This document shows, one piece after another, positions 9,582 through 17,894 of a stretch of DNA of 64,000 nucleotides. The stretch is taken from NCBI GenBank assembly GCA_023459055.1, contig JAEWVR010000003.1:159460-223459 (forward strand), read 5' to 3'. The position numbers and the translations under genes are program-made. The notes beneath the pieces were generated by a model. The model saw only the letters and a list, made by a program, of their open reading frames with translations. It did no database searches and had not been told where the DNA came from. Every line of letters begins with the position of its first letter. The first letter of the stretch is position 1. The stretch comes from Fibrobacterota bacterium (GTDB lineage: Bacteria > Fibrobacterota > Chitinivibrionia > Chitinivibrionales > Chitinispirillaceae).

Positions 9582-10895
9582 TTATCGTACAGGTTCAGCC
9601 AGACAGTATCTCCCCTGCGTTAAAGGTTTTAATTGTACTGTCAGCCATTCATTCCGGCGTGCCTTACAGTGGGGAATCTCGACATGGATATAATTCGATG
9701 TCAATCCTCTAACCGGATTCTCCGATTCTACAATGATTTTCTTTGTAATTCCATCGATTTTTTTTAAAAAGCGATTCCTGCTTTCATCAATAACTGTTTG
9801 AAGAATCTCGCTTCTGGATGTCTTTACACTTTCCACGACCTGATTTTGCATCACTGCAGCATCAGTTCCCGGCCGTAGAGAGTATCTGAAAATATGTGCG
9901 TAGGAAAATCCGATCTGCCTTATGGTGTCCATCGATTCCTGAAAATCCGAATCTGTTTCTCCAGGATGCCCCACAATAAAATCAGCTCCAATACCGGCAA
10001 AAGGCATCGCTCTACGGAAATCCTTAAGCCGCTGTAACATCTCGGGTAGATTCTCGTAGGGTCGTTTCATAAGCCCCAGTACTTTTGGAGACAGACTTTG
10101 AAAACTAATATGAAGATGATCACAAATTCTATCGTTCTTGATAATTAGATCCAGAAGTTCATCACTGACATCACGCGGATCAAGCGAACTGAGCCTCACC
10201 CTGAAATCGCCATCAAGGCGGCATATTTCGTTTAATAAACGTTCCAGACTGGAATCTTCCCCGCCAAACTGCCCGATATGCGTACCTGTGAAAACGATCT
10301 CTTTATATCCAGCAGCAACAGCCTTTTTACACAAATCAAGAACAGATCCGAATGATGCTGACCGGGAGGGACCTCTCAGCGATGGAACAATACAATACGA
10401 ACACCTGAAATTGCACCCCTCCTGAATCTTCAGTGGAAAACGGGTTTTCCCGTTTTCATCAAAGGGTGATGCGACCTCTGAAGTGTCAAGATCGAGTGAT
10501 GAGATTGTGCCTTTGAATGAATCATGAAAAACGCCATCGTCATGCGCGATAATTGAAACGATATCGTTTTTAAAGGTATTGCCAACGACCCAATGAACAT
10601 TCTGCAATGATTTTAATTCTGATGGTTTCTGCTGGGCGAGACAGCCGGTGATTAGAATTTTTGCCTGAGGCGCCGAAGATGATAATGCGGAAAGTAAACG
10701 TCTTGTCTTTGATTCTGTCGAAGCGGTGACTGCACAGGAATTGACAATAACAAAATCAGCCTCATGAATTGAATCGGTAAATGCATACCCGTTTCTTTCA
10801 AGCTGAATTCTAAGTGTTACCATCTCCTCCTGATTTGTACGACATCCAATTGATTTTATTGCAAACTTTTTTCCTCCGCAGGAACCACTAACCAT
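9582..10895 (-). CDS. mtaB: tRNA t6A37 C2-methylthiotransferase MtaB
   Basis: A 437-residue radical SAM methylthiotransferase that converts t6A37 to ms2t6A in tRNAs. The N-terminal UPF0004 domain has three cluster Cys (C18, C54, C85). The radical SAM motif CNFRCSYC gives C161, C165 and C168. The VNSCAVTASTESKTRR region and IGCRTNQ start are MtaB-like rather than MiaB- or RimO-like. I place the start at 10895 because GGAG lies 8 nt upstream; in-frame ATGs at 10901 and 10916 are alternatives. It overlaps the STAS gene by a few bases, so translation is probably coupled. Confidence 0.9.
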   Translation of the reverse strand: MVSGSCGGKKFAIKSIGCRTNQEEMVTLRIQLERNGYAFTDSIHEADFVIVNSCAVTASTESKTRRLLSALSSSAPQAKILITGCLAQQKPSELKSLQNVHWVVGNTFKNDIVSIIAHDDGVFHDSFKGTISSLDLDTSEVASPFDENGKTRFPLKIQEGCNFRCSYCIVPSLRGPSRSASFGSVLDLCKKAVAAGYKEIVFTGTHIGQFGGEDSSLERLLNEICRLDGDFRVRLSSLDPRDVSDELLDLIIKNDRICDHLHISFQSLSPKVLGLMKRPYENLPEMLQRLKDFRRAMPFAGIGADFIVGHPGETDSDFQESMDTIRQIGFSYAHIFRYSLRPGTDAAVMQNQVVESVKTSRSEILQTVIDESRNRFLKKIDGITKKIIVESENPVRGLTSNYIHVEIPHCKARRNEWLTVQLKPLTQGRYCLAEPVR

Positions 10896-11598
10896 TGACA
10901 TTTCTCCAATCGGCAAGCGCGTCTTCGCGCTGATCGTACACGGGAATTACAATATCGATACTTAACGTATTAAGCAAATCCTTTACAATGAAATTCGGCG
11001 AGCAGATTTTCATTGCCCCCCCGGTTCCTTTAAGTAAATTGTTCATATTTAATATAGCACTTATGCTGAGACTGTCAAAAAAAGTAAGTTCCTCAAAATC
11101 AAGAATAATATATTTATACCTGGCAAGAAAGAGTAACAGCTGTTGTTTGAAATAACTCGATCCAATAGGATGACTCAATATACCACTCATTAAAAATATC
11201 CCCACATCACCGGCAGACTCCTGCCGTATTGTCAATCGGATATCGATTCCGTCCGTTTCGAAAAACTCCTTTACAGACCCCTTTTTGATATCGCCGCGAC
11301 GTTCGATAGTAAAGAGGCGATCAAGACCGGTGTCCTCAAACAGGATGAATATCTCCTCATTGAGATTTTTCAAAACCAGCTGAACATTCGCGGTGTTGAA
11401 TTCCCTGGCAAGTGTCACCAGTGAGCCTATTCCCGAGCTATCAATAAGATTGGTAAATGAAAAATCGAAAACGCACTTAGTTATCGACCCGTCTTTGAGT
11501 GCAGTACGAATACGGTCAAGCTCAGTATTAAGAGAAATACTGCTGAAATGCTGCGTTGCAGTAAAGGTCATTACACTATCCTGCACATCAATGCTCAT
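10888..11598 (-). CDS. Tandem STAS-domain protein (anti-sigma antagonist-like)
   Basis: 236 residues with two STAS domains: 1-108, with DFSFTNLIDSSGIGSL around the usual phosphorylation Ser, and about 120-236, with DFEELTFFDSLSISAIL. STAS proteins of the SpoIIAA type bind anti-sigma kinases in partner-switching, and phosphorylation of the Ser sets the state. Two domains in one chain are less common. No RsbW-type kinase or PP2C phosphatase is adjacent, so partners must lie elsewhere. It starts 9 bp after mutL and overlaps mtaB, so it is inside the operon. Confidence 0.8.
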   Translation of the reverse strand: MSIDVQDSVMTFTATQHFSSISLNTELDRIRTALKDGSITKCVFDFSFTNLIDSSGIGSLVTLAREFNTANVQLVLKNLNEEIFILFEDTGLDRLFTIERRGDIKKGSVKEFFETDGIDIRLTIRQESAGDVGIFLMSGILSHPIGSSYFKQQLLLFLARYKYIILDFEELTFFDSLSISAILNMNNLLKGTGGAMKICSPNFIVKDLLNTLSIDIVIPVYDQREDALADWRNVNG

Positions 11599-11607
11599 GA
11601 ATCACTC

Positions 11608-13488
11608 CTAACGTAAAAATCTGCGCGAAAGCTCATCAATTGACATTCTAACCAGAGTCGGCCTGCCATGAGGACAGGTATAGGGATTTTTCGCAGAGAA
11701 TAATCGATTCATAAGTGCATTCATCTCCTCCTGCGAAAGCTTTTGACCTGCTTTTATTGCCGCACCACAAGCGAACGCCGCAGCAAATCGCTTCTCCGGT
11801 TCTAAAAAGAACTCCGGTGCTTTTCCATCAAGCAGATATTTTATCATGCCACGAATTGTATCTTCCACTGCTCCATCCCGTAAAAATGCCGGAATCGCAG
11901 ATATTGAAAGTGCTCTTCCACCAAAATCACTCAGTTCAAAACCGAACGCATTAAAAAAAGCAATTCCCGAATCCACAACTGACTTTTCTGTCGGTGATAG
12001 TTCAAGGATAATCGGGAACAATAGCTGCTGACTTGCTGACCTGCCCCTTTTAATATCTTCAAGTGCCTGTTCATAAAGTACCCGTTCCTCAGCAGCATGC
12101 TGATCAATCAGCAGAATACCATTTTTTATCGGGGCAAGAATGAACATACCATGTATCTGATAACATGGAATCAGCTCCCAACTGTTGCCGCTCTCTACAT
12201 CGCTTAATTCTACAGTTTTCTCTACAGTCTGGTCAACTTCTTTTTGTTCATCCGGAAGTTGCCGTGGAAATGAGAGCAGGCTTTGAGATGGCAGATCTGT
12301 TGCAGGTTCATCGTTTGAAGGTGATACTGCGAGGTTTTGAACCGGTGATAACCGGGTTGTAAACTGCAGTGGTAAATTGAGCGGTATTGCGTCTGCCTGG
12401 GGTTCCGGTACCTGTGATGAAAACAGCGACTGGAAATTCGAATTCAGCGAATCCTGCTCAGTCTGAAACTGATCCGGTTTCATGACAACAGCACCGATAC
12501 CCTGCTTTACAACACCGTACACAAAGCCGAACAATTCCCGTTCATCATCGAATTTAACCTGCTGCTTCGTTGGATGCACGTTAACATCAATGCGTGATGG
12601 ATCGATATCAAGAAAGGCGAAGAATGACGGTTTATACGCAGCACCAAGATACTGCGCAAACGCTTCACGAATAGAGAATGTGACCGAATCATTGTCAATA
12701 CGGCGCAGGTTCACGTAAAGGCTCTGAAATCGCGGCCGCTCTTTAAGCTGCTCCGGAGTTGAAACAAACGCAAGAATCTCCATGCCATCACGCATGCCTT
12801 TACATTCAATTAACCCTTTTGTAAATTCATGCCCCGCAATATCAGCGATTCGTGCAAGCGGTGAATCCGCAACAAGCACATCCATTACCCGGCGATTTTC
12901 TACTGTCAGGGTAAAATGTATTGACGGAAACGGAACAACCAGTTGTTCAACAAGACGTGTAATAGCCAGCTGCTCCCCTTTTCGGGTTTTCATGAATTTC
13001 TTGCGTGCAGGAACATTAAAAAAGAGATCACGAACAATAACCGTTGTCCCCTGAAGATGCTGCTGGGGTTTCACCTGACCGGCTTCCCCACCGGTATAGG
13101 ATAATTCGTACCCAAGCCCCGAGGCATCATTTGATGAAATTACCGTGGTCCGGCTGACTGCTGCAATACTCGCAAGCGCTTCACCACGAAATCCCATTGT
13201 TGCAATAGAGAAGAGGTCATCGGCACTGGTAATTTTACTTGTTGCATGAGGCAGAAAACACTTTACAAGATCTTCCTGAGACATCCCGCTGCCGTTATCA
13301 GATACTTTGATAAGACTGAACCCGGCGTCTTCTATGGTGATATCGATCCGTGTCGCACCGGCATCAATAGCGTTTTCGACAATCTCTTTTAAAACTGATG
13401 CAGGTCGTTCAATAACCTCACCGGCAGCAATTTTTTCAATTACCGACTGAGGCAATACCTGTATTACAGATTGTTTTTTTGTTTCCAT
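11608..13488 (-). CDS. mutL: DNA mismatch repair protein MutL (endonuclease type)
   Basis: 626 residues. The GHKL ATPase domain (1-330) shows IAAGEVIERPASVLKE, VENAIDAG, DNGSG (64-68) and GFRGEAL. A Pro/Gln/Ser-rich linker spans about 350-430. The C-terminal dimerisation domain has DQHA(X)2E(X)4E at 462-473, ACGAAIKAG and CPHGRP (605-610), the metal-binding set of MutL proteins that nick DNA themselves. This is the form in bacteria without MutH, and no MutH is seen here. It starts 43 bp downstream of a tRNA-Leu gene on the same strand and heads a run of closely spaced genes. Confidence 0.96.
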   Translation of the reverse strand: METKKQSVIQVLPQSVIEKIAAGEVIERPASVLKEIVENAIDAGATRIDITIEDAGFSLIKVSDNGSGMSQEDLVKCFLPHATSKITSADDLFSIATMGFRGEALASIAAVSRTTVISSNDASGLGYELSYTGGEAGQVKPQQHLQGTTVIVRDLFFNVPARKKFMKTRKGEQLAITRLVEQLVVPFPSIHFTLTVENRRVMDVLVADSPLARIADIAGHEFTKGLIECKGMRDGMEILAFVSTPEQLKERPRFQSLYVNLRRIDNDSVTFSIREAFAQYLGAAYKPSFFAFLDIDPSRIDVNVHPTKQQVKFDDERELFGFVYGVVKQGIGAVVMKPDQFQTEQDSLNSNFQSLFSSQVPEPQADAIPLNLPLQFTTRLSPVQNLAVSPSNDEPATDLPSQSLLSFPRQLPDEQKEVDQTVEKTVELSDVESGNSWELIPCYQIHGMFILAPIKNGILLIDQHAAEERVLYEQALEDIKRGRSASQQLLFPIILELSPTEKSVVDSGIAFFNAFGFELSDFGGRALSISAIPAFLRDGAVEDTIRGMIKYLLDGKAPEFFLEPEKRFAAAFACGAAIKAGQKLSQEEMNALMNRLFSAKNPYTCPHGRPTLVRMSIDELSRRFLR

Positions 13489-13530
13489 GTATTAAAAAGT
13501 GATCCAGAATAGAACAGGAAGAGAAAAAAA

Positions 13531-13614
13531 TGCGGAAGGGGGGACTCGAACCCCCACAGGCTTGCGCCCACTAGAACCTGAATCTAGCGCGTCTACCAGT
13601 TCCGCCACCCCCGC
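13531..13614 (-). tRNA. tRNA-Leu (CAG anticodon)
   Basis: An 84-nt cloverleaf read on the minus strand. The acceptor stem is GCGGGGG paired with CTTCCGC (two G-U pairs), the D-arm begins GCGGAACTGG, the anticodon stem is CTAGA/TCTAG with loop TTCAGGT giving CAG, there is a long type II variable arm, and the T-arm is GGGGGTTCGAGTCCCCC. The discriminator is A, as required for Leu. CCA is not encoded. A T-run follows directly. Confidence 0.95.
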
Positions 13615-13809
13615 AAAAAAGTGCGAACTAATGTGCTATAAAATATAATAGATGGTGCCCCGTAGGAACAAGAATCATTATTGTAACACACAATGCCAAA
13701 CTTCGTTTTTATTATAGGATTGATAGGACATCTAATGGCGCTTCCACCTGGCATGAATAAACATGTATATTAATACATATATATTGGAGTCTATAACTGG
13801 AAAATAATC

Positions 13810-13995
13810 ATGAGAAGAAAAATTGCAGTATACAAATCATTTGAAGACGCAGATAGCGCAGAATATCTTAGGCGAGCTAATCAAACAATGGAGCAACGGT
13901 TAAAAGAATTTGAAATTCTTCAACGTCGCGCCTTTGGTGATTATTATAAAAAACCTATTAAAAAAGTAGTTTCCTACGAAATGGTGAAATGGTGA
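13810..13995 (+). CDS. Small protein paired with nucleotidyltransferase
   Basis: 61 residues, basic, predicted mostly helical, with no signal peptide. The mid-part (EYLRRANQTMEQRLKEFEILQRR) could form a short coiled coil. Its stop overlaps the ATG of the downstream nucleotidyltransferase, so the two are almost certainly co-translated. A small helical protein fused in this way to an MNT-type enzyme resembles toxin-antitoxin or minimal nucleotidyltransferase pairs, but I recognise no named family. The pair stands alone between tRNA-Leu and convergent genes, as accessory modules often do. Confidence 0.55.
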   Translation: MRRKIAVYKSFEDADSAEYLRRANQTMEQRLKEFEILQRRAFGDYYKKPIKKVVSYEMVKW

Positions 13996-14450
13996 TCATG
14001 AATTTGACTGAAGACATGAAAGATTTACTTCAGCTATTTAACAAGCACTCTGTTAAATACATGATTGTGGGTGGATTCGCAGTAATTGCATATGGTTACG
14101 TTCGTCTTACCCAGGATATTGACATACTCCTGTACCCCTCAAAAAAGAATGCTGAGAACATTAAACAATCAATCGTTGAATTTGGATTTGGTGAGGCGGG
14201 TATCCCCTGGGACTATTTCGAAAAAGAAGGAACAGCAATACATCTTGGTGTTGAGCCAAATCGAATCGACTTACTTACACACCTCAAGGGTGTTGATAAT
14301 GACACATTATTTAACAATATGCAACGTTCTGATTTCGATGGTTTTCCCATTCCAATCATTTCCAAGAAGGATCTGTTAAAAGTAAAATTGGCATCGAAAC
14401 GATTAAAAGATCTCGCAGATGCGGAAGAACTCTCCAAACTTGATAACTGA
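13989..14450 (+). CDS. Nucleotidyltransferase (MNT/DUF6036-like)
   Basis: 153 residues (150 if the ATG at 13998 is used). The core is YMIVGGFAVIAYGYVRLTQDIDILL: the GG helix turn and the DxD metal pair of polymerase beta-type nucleotidyltransferases, followed by a third acidic site, NRIDLLT. This matches stand-alone transferases of the AbiEii/DUF6036/MNT sort, several of which act as toxin or antitoxin by adding nucleotides to protein or tRNA. It is translationally coupled to the 61-residue gene before it. A hairpin terminator follows. The actual target is unknown. Confidence 0.75.
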   Translation: MVIMNLTEDMKDLLQLFNKHSVKYMIVGGFAVIAYGYVRLTQDIDILLYPSKKNAENIKQSIVEFGFGEAGIPWDYFEKEGTAIHLGVEPNRIDLLTHLKGVDNDTLFNNMQRSDFDGFPIPIISKKDLLKVKLASKRLKDLADAEELSKLDN

Positions 14451-14469
14451 CTTAAAAACACTAAACAAA

Positions 14470-14498
14470 AAGGCACACTGCGATTAACAGCGTGCCTT
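14470..14498. terminator. Hairpin between convergent genes
   Basis: AAGGCACACTG (14470-14480) pairs with CAGCGTGCCTT (14488-14498), 10 of 11 pairs, 7-nt loop. It is preceded by A's and followed by a T-containing tract, so it can serve the nucleotidyltransferase (plus) and the PEP-CTERM gene (minus). Confidence 0.7.
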
Positions 14499-14527
14499 CT
14501 TAGTAAAAACAATTCAAAGGTAGATAG

Positions 14528-15211
14528 TTATTTTCTTCTGCGAAATAGACCAATACTGCTAAGAGCAAGAAGTCCCATACCGAAAAGCGATAGTGTTGCG
14601 GGTTCAGGAACATCTTTTGTTACTAATGATGCTTCAGCATCATGAGAGAATGGTGCAAATCCGAGCTTGCTTTTATTATTCTTAAACTCTTCATTGTATA
14701 GATCAAAATGAATTCCATAGTTCGGATTCAAGGCTGAAACATCAACTGTAAATGCCTGATAATAGAGTGTTCCTGCCGGATCAATCATAAGACTCCCGGG
14801 GTTATTCTCTACATTATATGCCAAAGCCCGATCACCACTGAATGTAAATGCATATTCATAAAAATAGGTTGGGAAAATGCTATGTGTTGGTAATTCACCT
14901 ACCTCTGCAAGTGCAACAGGGGGCGTTCCATAGTGCATGTCAGCAATACTTACAGGAGTGCCATTAAAATCAAATGATCCAATATCTGCAGACATTGAGA
15001 TCGTTGGGGTTACCGCCATTGAAATGTAATATGTCCCCGTATAATCACTTGAATTCAATAGCGCAATCAGATCAAATTGATTCGATGTATTAACGACAGT
15101 TTCAGTTGAACCGTTATATACACCGCCGGATATATCAAGCTGTAATGTTGGTAACGCGAAAACAGAGCTTACAGCCACAAGCCCTGCGAGAATTGTTTTT
15201 GTAACGTTCAT
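14528..15211 (-). CDS. PEP-CTERM sorting-domain protein
   Basis: A 227-residue secreted protein. A signal peptide ends about residue 19 (VFALP). The body is beta-rich and Ser/Thr/Asn-rich. The C-terminus is a textbook PEP-CTERM signal (about 201-227): VPEPAT, a hydrophobic helix (LSLFGMGLLAL) and a basic RRRK tail. Such proteins are exported, processed by an exosortase and linked to the outer surface or extracellular polysaccharide. No exosortase is in this window, but prsK and prsR, regulators of PEP-CTERM genes, are at 53.9-57.4 kb, and a sigma-54 promoter lies about 120 bp upstream. Body function unknown. Confidence 0.88.
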   Translation of the reverse strand: MNVTKTILAGLVAVSSVFALPTLQLDISGGVYNGSTETVVNTSNQFDLIALLNSSDYTGTYYISMAVTPTISMSADIGSFDFNGTPVSIADMHYGTPPVALAEVGELPTHSIFPTYFYEYAFTFSGDRALAYNVENNPGSLMIDPAGTLYYQAFTVDVSALNPNYGIHFDLYNEEFKNNKSKLGFAPFSHDAEASLVTKDVPEPATLSLFGMGLLALSSIGLFRRRK

Positions 15212-15329
15212 AGTAATATCTCCTGAAAAATTTTCTTTAAGCTACGAAAAACATACTCACGGTGAAAATTTTATATTGCTTGTTTTTCTTTTCCCACATA
15301 GTTGATGTTTTTCAGGTTAACTGTATATG

Positions 15330-15345
15330 AGCAATTCTCAAGCCA
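15330..15345 (-). promoter_or_regulatory. Sigma-54 (-24/-12) promoter of the PEP-CTERM gene
   Basis: Read on the minus strand, TGGCTTGAGAATTGCT matches the RpoN consensus TGGCACGN4TTGCW: GG at 15344-15343, GC at 15332-15331, 10 bases between. The predicted start is near 15319, giving a ~110-nt 5' UTR for the PEP-CTERM gene. The rest of 15212-15586 shows only the palindrome below and A/T-rich DNA. Confidence 0.7.
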
Positions 15346-15403
15346 TATAATTATGTATAAGTCATTATCAAAAAATTTTACAACCCACTTCAAACCTGTA
15401 ATG

Positions 15404-15420
15404 TGTCAGTTTTTTCGACA
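15404..15420. promoter_or_regulatory. Candidate activator site (interrupted palindrome)
   Basis: TGTCAGTTTTTTCGACA has TGTC and GACA half-sites. It is centred about 90 bp upstream of the predicted sigma-54 start, the usual place for an enhancer-binding protein such as PrsR. It lies between divergent genes, so it could also act on the gene at 15587. A related GTCAGTGTTT appears inverted near 15455-15464. Confidence 0.4.
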
Positions 15421-15586
15421 GCAGTAAAAAAAAGATACAAAACACAATTCAGAAACACTGACGCATCACATCCCAAAGACGTTGGGTTGAAAGCATACTG
15501 CTGTTTTTGACTGCACCGCAATTTTCACTAAATGAGATTATATTATTCGGTATCTAAACACATTGAAGGAATAAAGGAATTATGCC

Positions 15587-17173
15587 ATGAAAAAAAATAT
15601 TACAGGCATACTGGGCCTCTGCCTGATACTACCATTGACAACACTTGCACAAAAAACAATTTATGAACCAGCCTTTTTTAAAACCGAAGGTATAAATCTA
15701 AACAATACATCAAGTAAGTTCTGTAATGCCCGAAGCAAACAAAATGATGACATCGTCATTTTCTGGGAAAGCGGTTTTGGTTCAGACCCGTCAACAGCCT
15801 CTGCAAGTTACAAAGTTGACATTGACAAGGTGCTTCAGGAAGCCCAGAAAGCATATATTTTTTATGTCGATTCCCTGAAATTTGTCATTAAAGGCAGATC
15901 CGTAACTGATAACTATAAACTTATGATATTCCTTCTCTACAGTACGGAATGGGCGGCGTATGGTTCCGGCCAGGATAATCTTGTCGGCACGCTTCATGTC
16001 AATAATGCTGCCGCCATTATTCCAAATGTTGTCGCACACGAAATCGGTCACTGCTTCGAGTACCTTGCCGGCTGTGATGGCCTTGACGGATTTCAGTATG
16101 GGCTTGGTGATAATGGTAAAGGAGGAAACGGCTACTGGGAACAGATTGCTCAGTGGATGTCGTTTAAAGTGTACCCGGAAAAACAGTTTACAGAGAATGA
16201 TTTTAACACATACTTAAAAAGCAATCACCTGAACCTTCTTCACGAAACCCCACGATATGCAAATTATTTTATTGGTGATTACTGGGCTTACAAAAGGGGA
16301 ATTGAGTTTCAGGGAAAATTATGGCGTGAATCAAAGAACCCTGAAGACCCTGTTGACGCATACAAACGCCTGAATGCAATCTCGCAGGAGCAATTCAATG
16401 ATGAAATGTATGAACATGCAGCTCGTTTGACAACGTGGGACCTTCCGCAAATCAGATCCTACGGACAAAATTATATCGATAGACGGGTACAGCCGAAACT
16501 GAATCTCCAATCCGACAAATTCTGGCTCATCGATACATCCGTATGCCCTGAAAACTATGGTTATAATAGTATTAAGCTTAATGCACCCACAACAGCCACA
16601 ACTGTTTCTGTAAAATTCCAGGGGAAAATCGGTGCAGGGGGATTCAGATCTAAAAATCCAGCGAAAGGTGGATGGCGCTTTGGATTCGTTGCTTTACTGA
16701 AAGACAATTCACGCGTTTACAGCGATATGGGTACTGCCAATTCCACAAATACCGCAAACCCTGATATATCACTTTCCTTTGATGTGCCCGCAAACTGTTC
16801 CAAACTATGGCTTGTCGTCTCGGGGGCTCCACAGGAACACTGGCATCATGAATGGGATGATAACAATGCAAATGATGAACAGTGGCCATATCAGGTGCAA
16901 TTTACAAATACAAATCTGCTTGGTCAGACAACTGACGTTCAGGCAATTGCATCTGCAAACCAATCATTTGTTAAGCCGATGATTGTTCACGGCAGTATCA
17001 CCCTGCCATCAGAATCAAACTGGATACTCACAGATCTTTCAGGGAAAACAGTGCTCGAAGGTGTTGGCAGAACTGTTGACATCAGCAGATTTTCGAATGG
17101 AAGCTATGTTCTGAATTATTCAGGGAGGTCGATGCGTTTTGTCAAGAATTCGTCGAAGAGTGTTTTATTTTGA
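15587..17173 (+). CDS. Secreted DUF6055-like putative metalloprotease with C-terminal sorting-like module
   Basis: 528 residues. A signal peptide ends about residue 21 (LAQ-K). Residues 30-320 hold a domain like DUF6055, with HEIGHCFEYL at 151-160, the HExxH zinc motif of metallopeptidases, and a following acidic and Trp-rich segment. A beta-sandwich of about 330-445 follows. The last ~75 residues resemble the short C-terminal modules (LTDLSGKTVLEG, FSNGSYVLNY) of secreted proteins in Bacteroidota and Fibrobacterota (type IX-like). An AAGGA ribosome site precedes the ATG. Substrate unknown; activity is inferred from the HExxH motif only. Confidence 0.65.
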   Translation: MKKNITGILGLCLILPLTTLAQKTIYEPAFFKTEGINLNNTSSKFCNARSKQNDDIVIFWESGFGSDPSTASASYKVDIDKVLQEAQKAYIFYVDSLKFVIKGRSVTDNYKLMIFLLYSTEWAAYGSGQDNLVGTLHVNNAAAIIPNVVAHEIGHCFEYLAGCDGLDGFQYGLGDNGKGGNGYWEQIAQWMSFKVYPEKQFTENDFNTYLKSNHLNLLHETPRYANYFIGDYWAYKRGIEFQGKLWRESKNPEDPVDAYKRLNAISQEQFNDEMYEHAARLTTWDLPQIRSYGQNYIDRRVQPKLNLQSDKFWLIDTSVCPENYGYNSIKLNAPTTATTVSVKFQGKIGAGGFRSKNPAKGGWRFGFVALLKDNSRVYSDMGTANSTNTANPDISLSFDVPANCSKLWLVVSGAPQEHWHHEWDDNNANDEQWPYQVQFTNTNLLGQTTDVQAIASANQSFVKPMIVHGSITLPSESNWILTDLSGKTVLEGVGRTVDISRFSNGSYVLNYSGRSMRFVKNSSKSVLF

Positions 17174-17277
17174 TTAACTTACAAGACGATAAAAGGTGAG
17201 AACCACATGCAGCCCTCTGCTCTTATAAAAACCCCACCGTATTTGGTTACCTTATACACAGAATAGGTAATCAAATA

Positions 17278-17850
17278 TTAATTATCGCACCACTGACCAC
17301 CGGCCAGCCATGTACCAGTTTTTATAATATTACTATCGGGATCGGTAATATTACACTAAACATACATACCGGCTGTCGTAATAATTCTTAATGTATTTAC
17401 TCCTGCCCCTTCGAATTCACCAAATGATGGTACTATTATTTGATCTCCACCAAATGAAACAAAATGTCACTCGTATGAACGTGCGTATGATGGCAGCATT
17501 ATTGGATCATGAAGACAAACCTCGATAGTATCACCTAACGCTGGAATGATATCTAAAGGTATCGAAATTTCAGCATAACATACCATATTTAAATGTGTTA
17601 CAATATAACTACAATATTATCTCAAGATGGACTTTCTGGCGCTATTTCTTCAAATCAGCAGAGTTTTCTGTGGTTGCCTCAAAATCTGAGTCTGCCGATT
17701 CAACAATTCCCGCTTTTAGATTTATTACCGCAGATGCAATACCGTTGCCGTTTCCTGGTTGCATTTTTCCGTGTTGATTTGTACAATGAAAATGATGTCT
17801 CAGGACAGTCCGGCAAGAACCGGTGTATTTATCAAAAAAGTTGAACTACT
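17278..17850 (-). pseudogene. Decayed secreted-protein gene remnant
   Basis: No intact gene occupies 17174-17894. On the minus strand, one frame from about 17619 to a TAA at 17278-17280 reads as ordinary protein (AEISIPLDIIPALGDTIEV, HFVSFGGDQIIVPSFGEF, TGTWLAGGQWCDN) but is broken by an in-frame TGA and TAG. Upstream, around 17670-17850, a second frame of about 60 codons (with MQPGNGNGIASAVINLKAG) ends in stops and would need a frameshift to join. Together they look like one beta-rich secreted protein that has decayed. The family is not recognised, and the join is inference. Confidence 0.45.
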
Positions 17851-17894
17851 CTGTTCAGCGTATCTAAACCATATATAATTAATGCCCTTACAAT

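Noticed and set aside
15420..15586. Sigma-54 promoter for the DUF6055-like gene
   Set aside because: No GG-N10-GC with the right flanks was found on the plus strand, so the nearby palindrome was not assigned to this gene.
17593..17844. Plus-strand 83-residue ORF
   Set aside because: No ribosome site and Gln/Leu-rich composition typical of a shadow; the minus strand shows the readable remnant.
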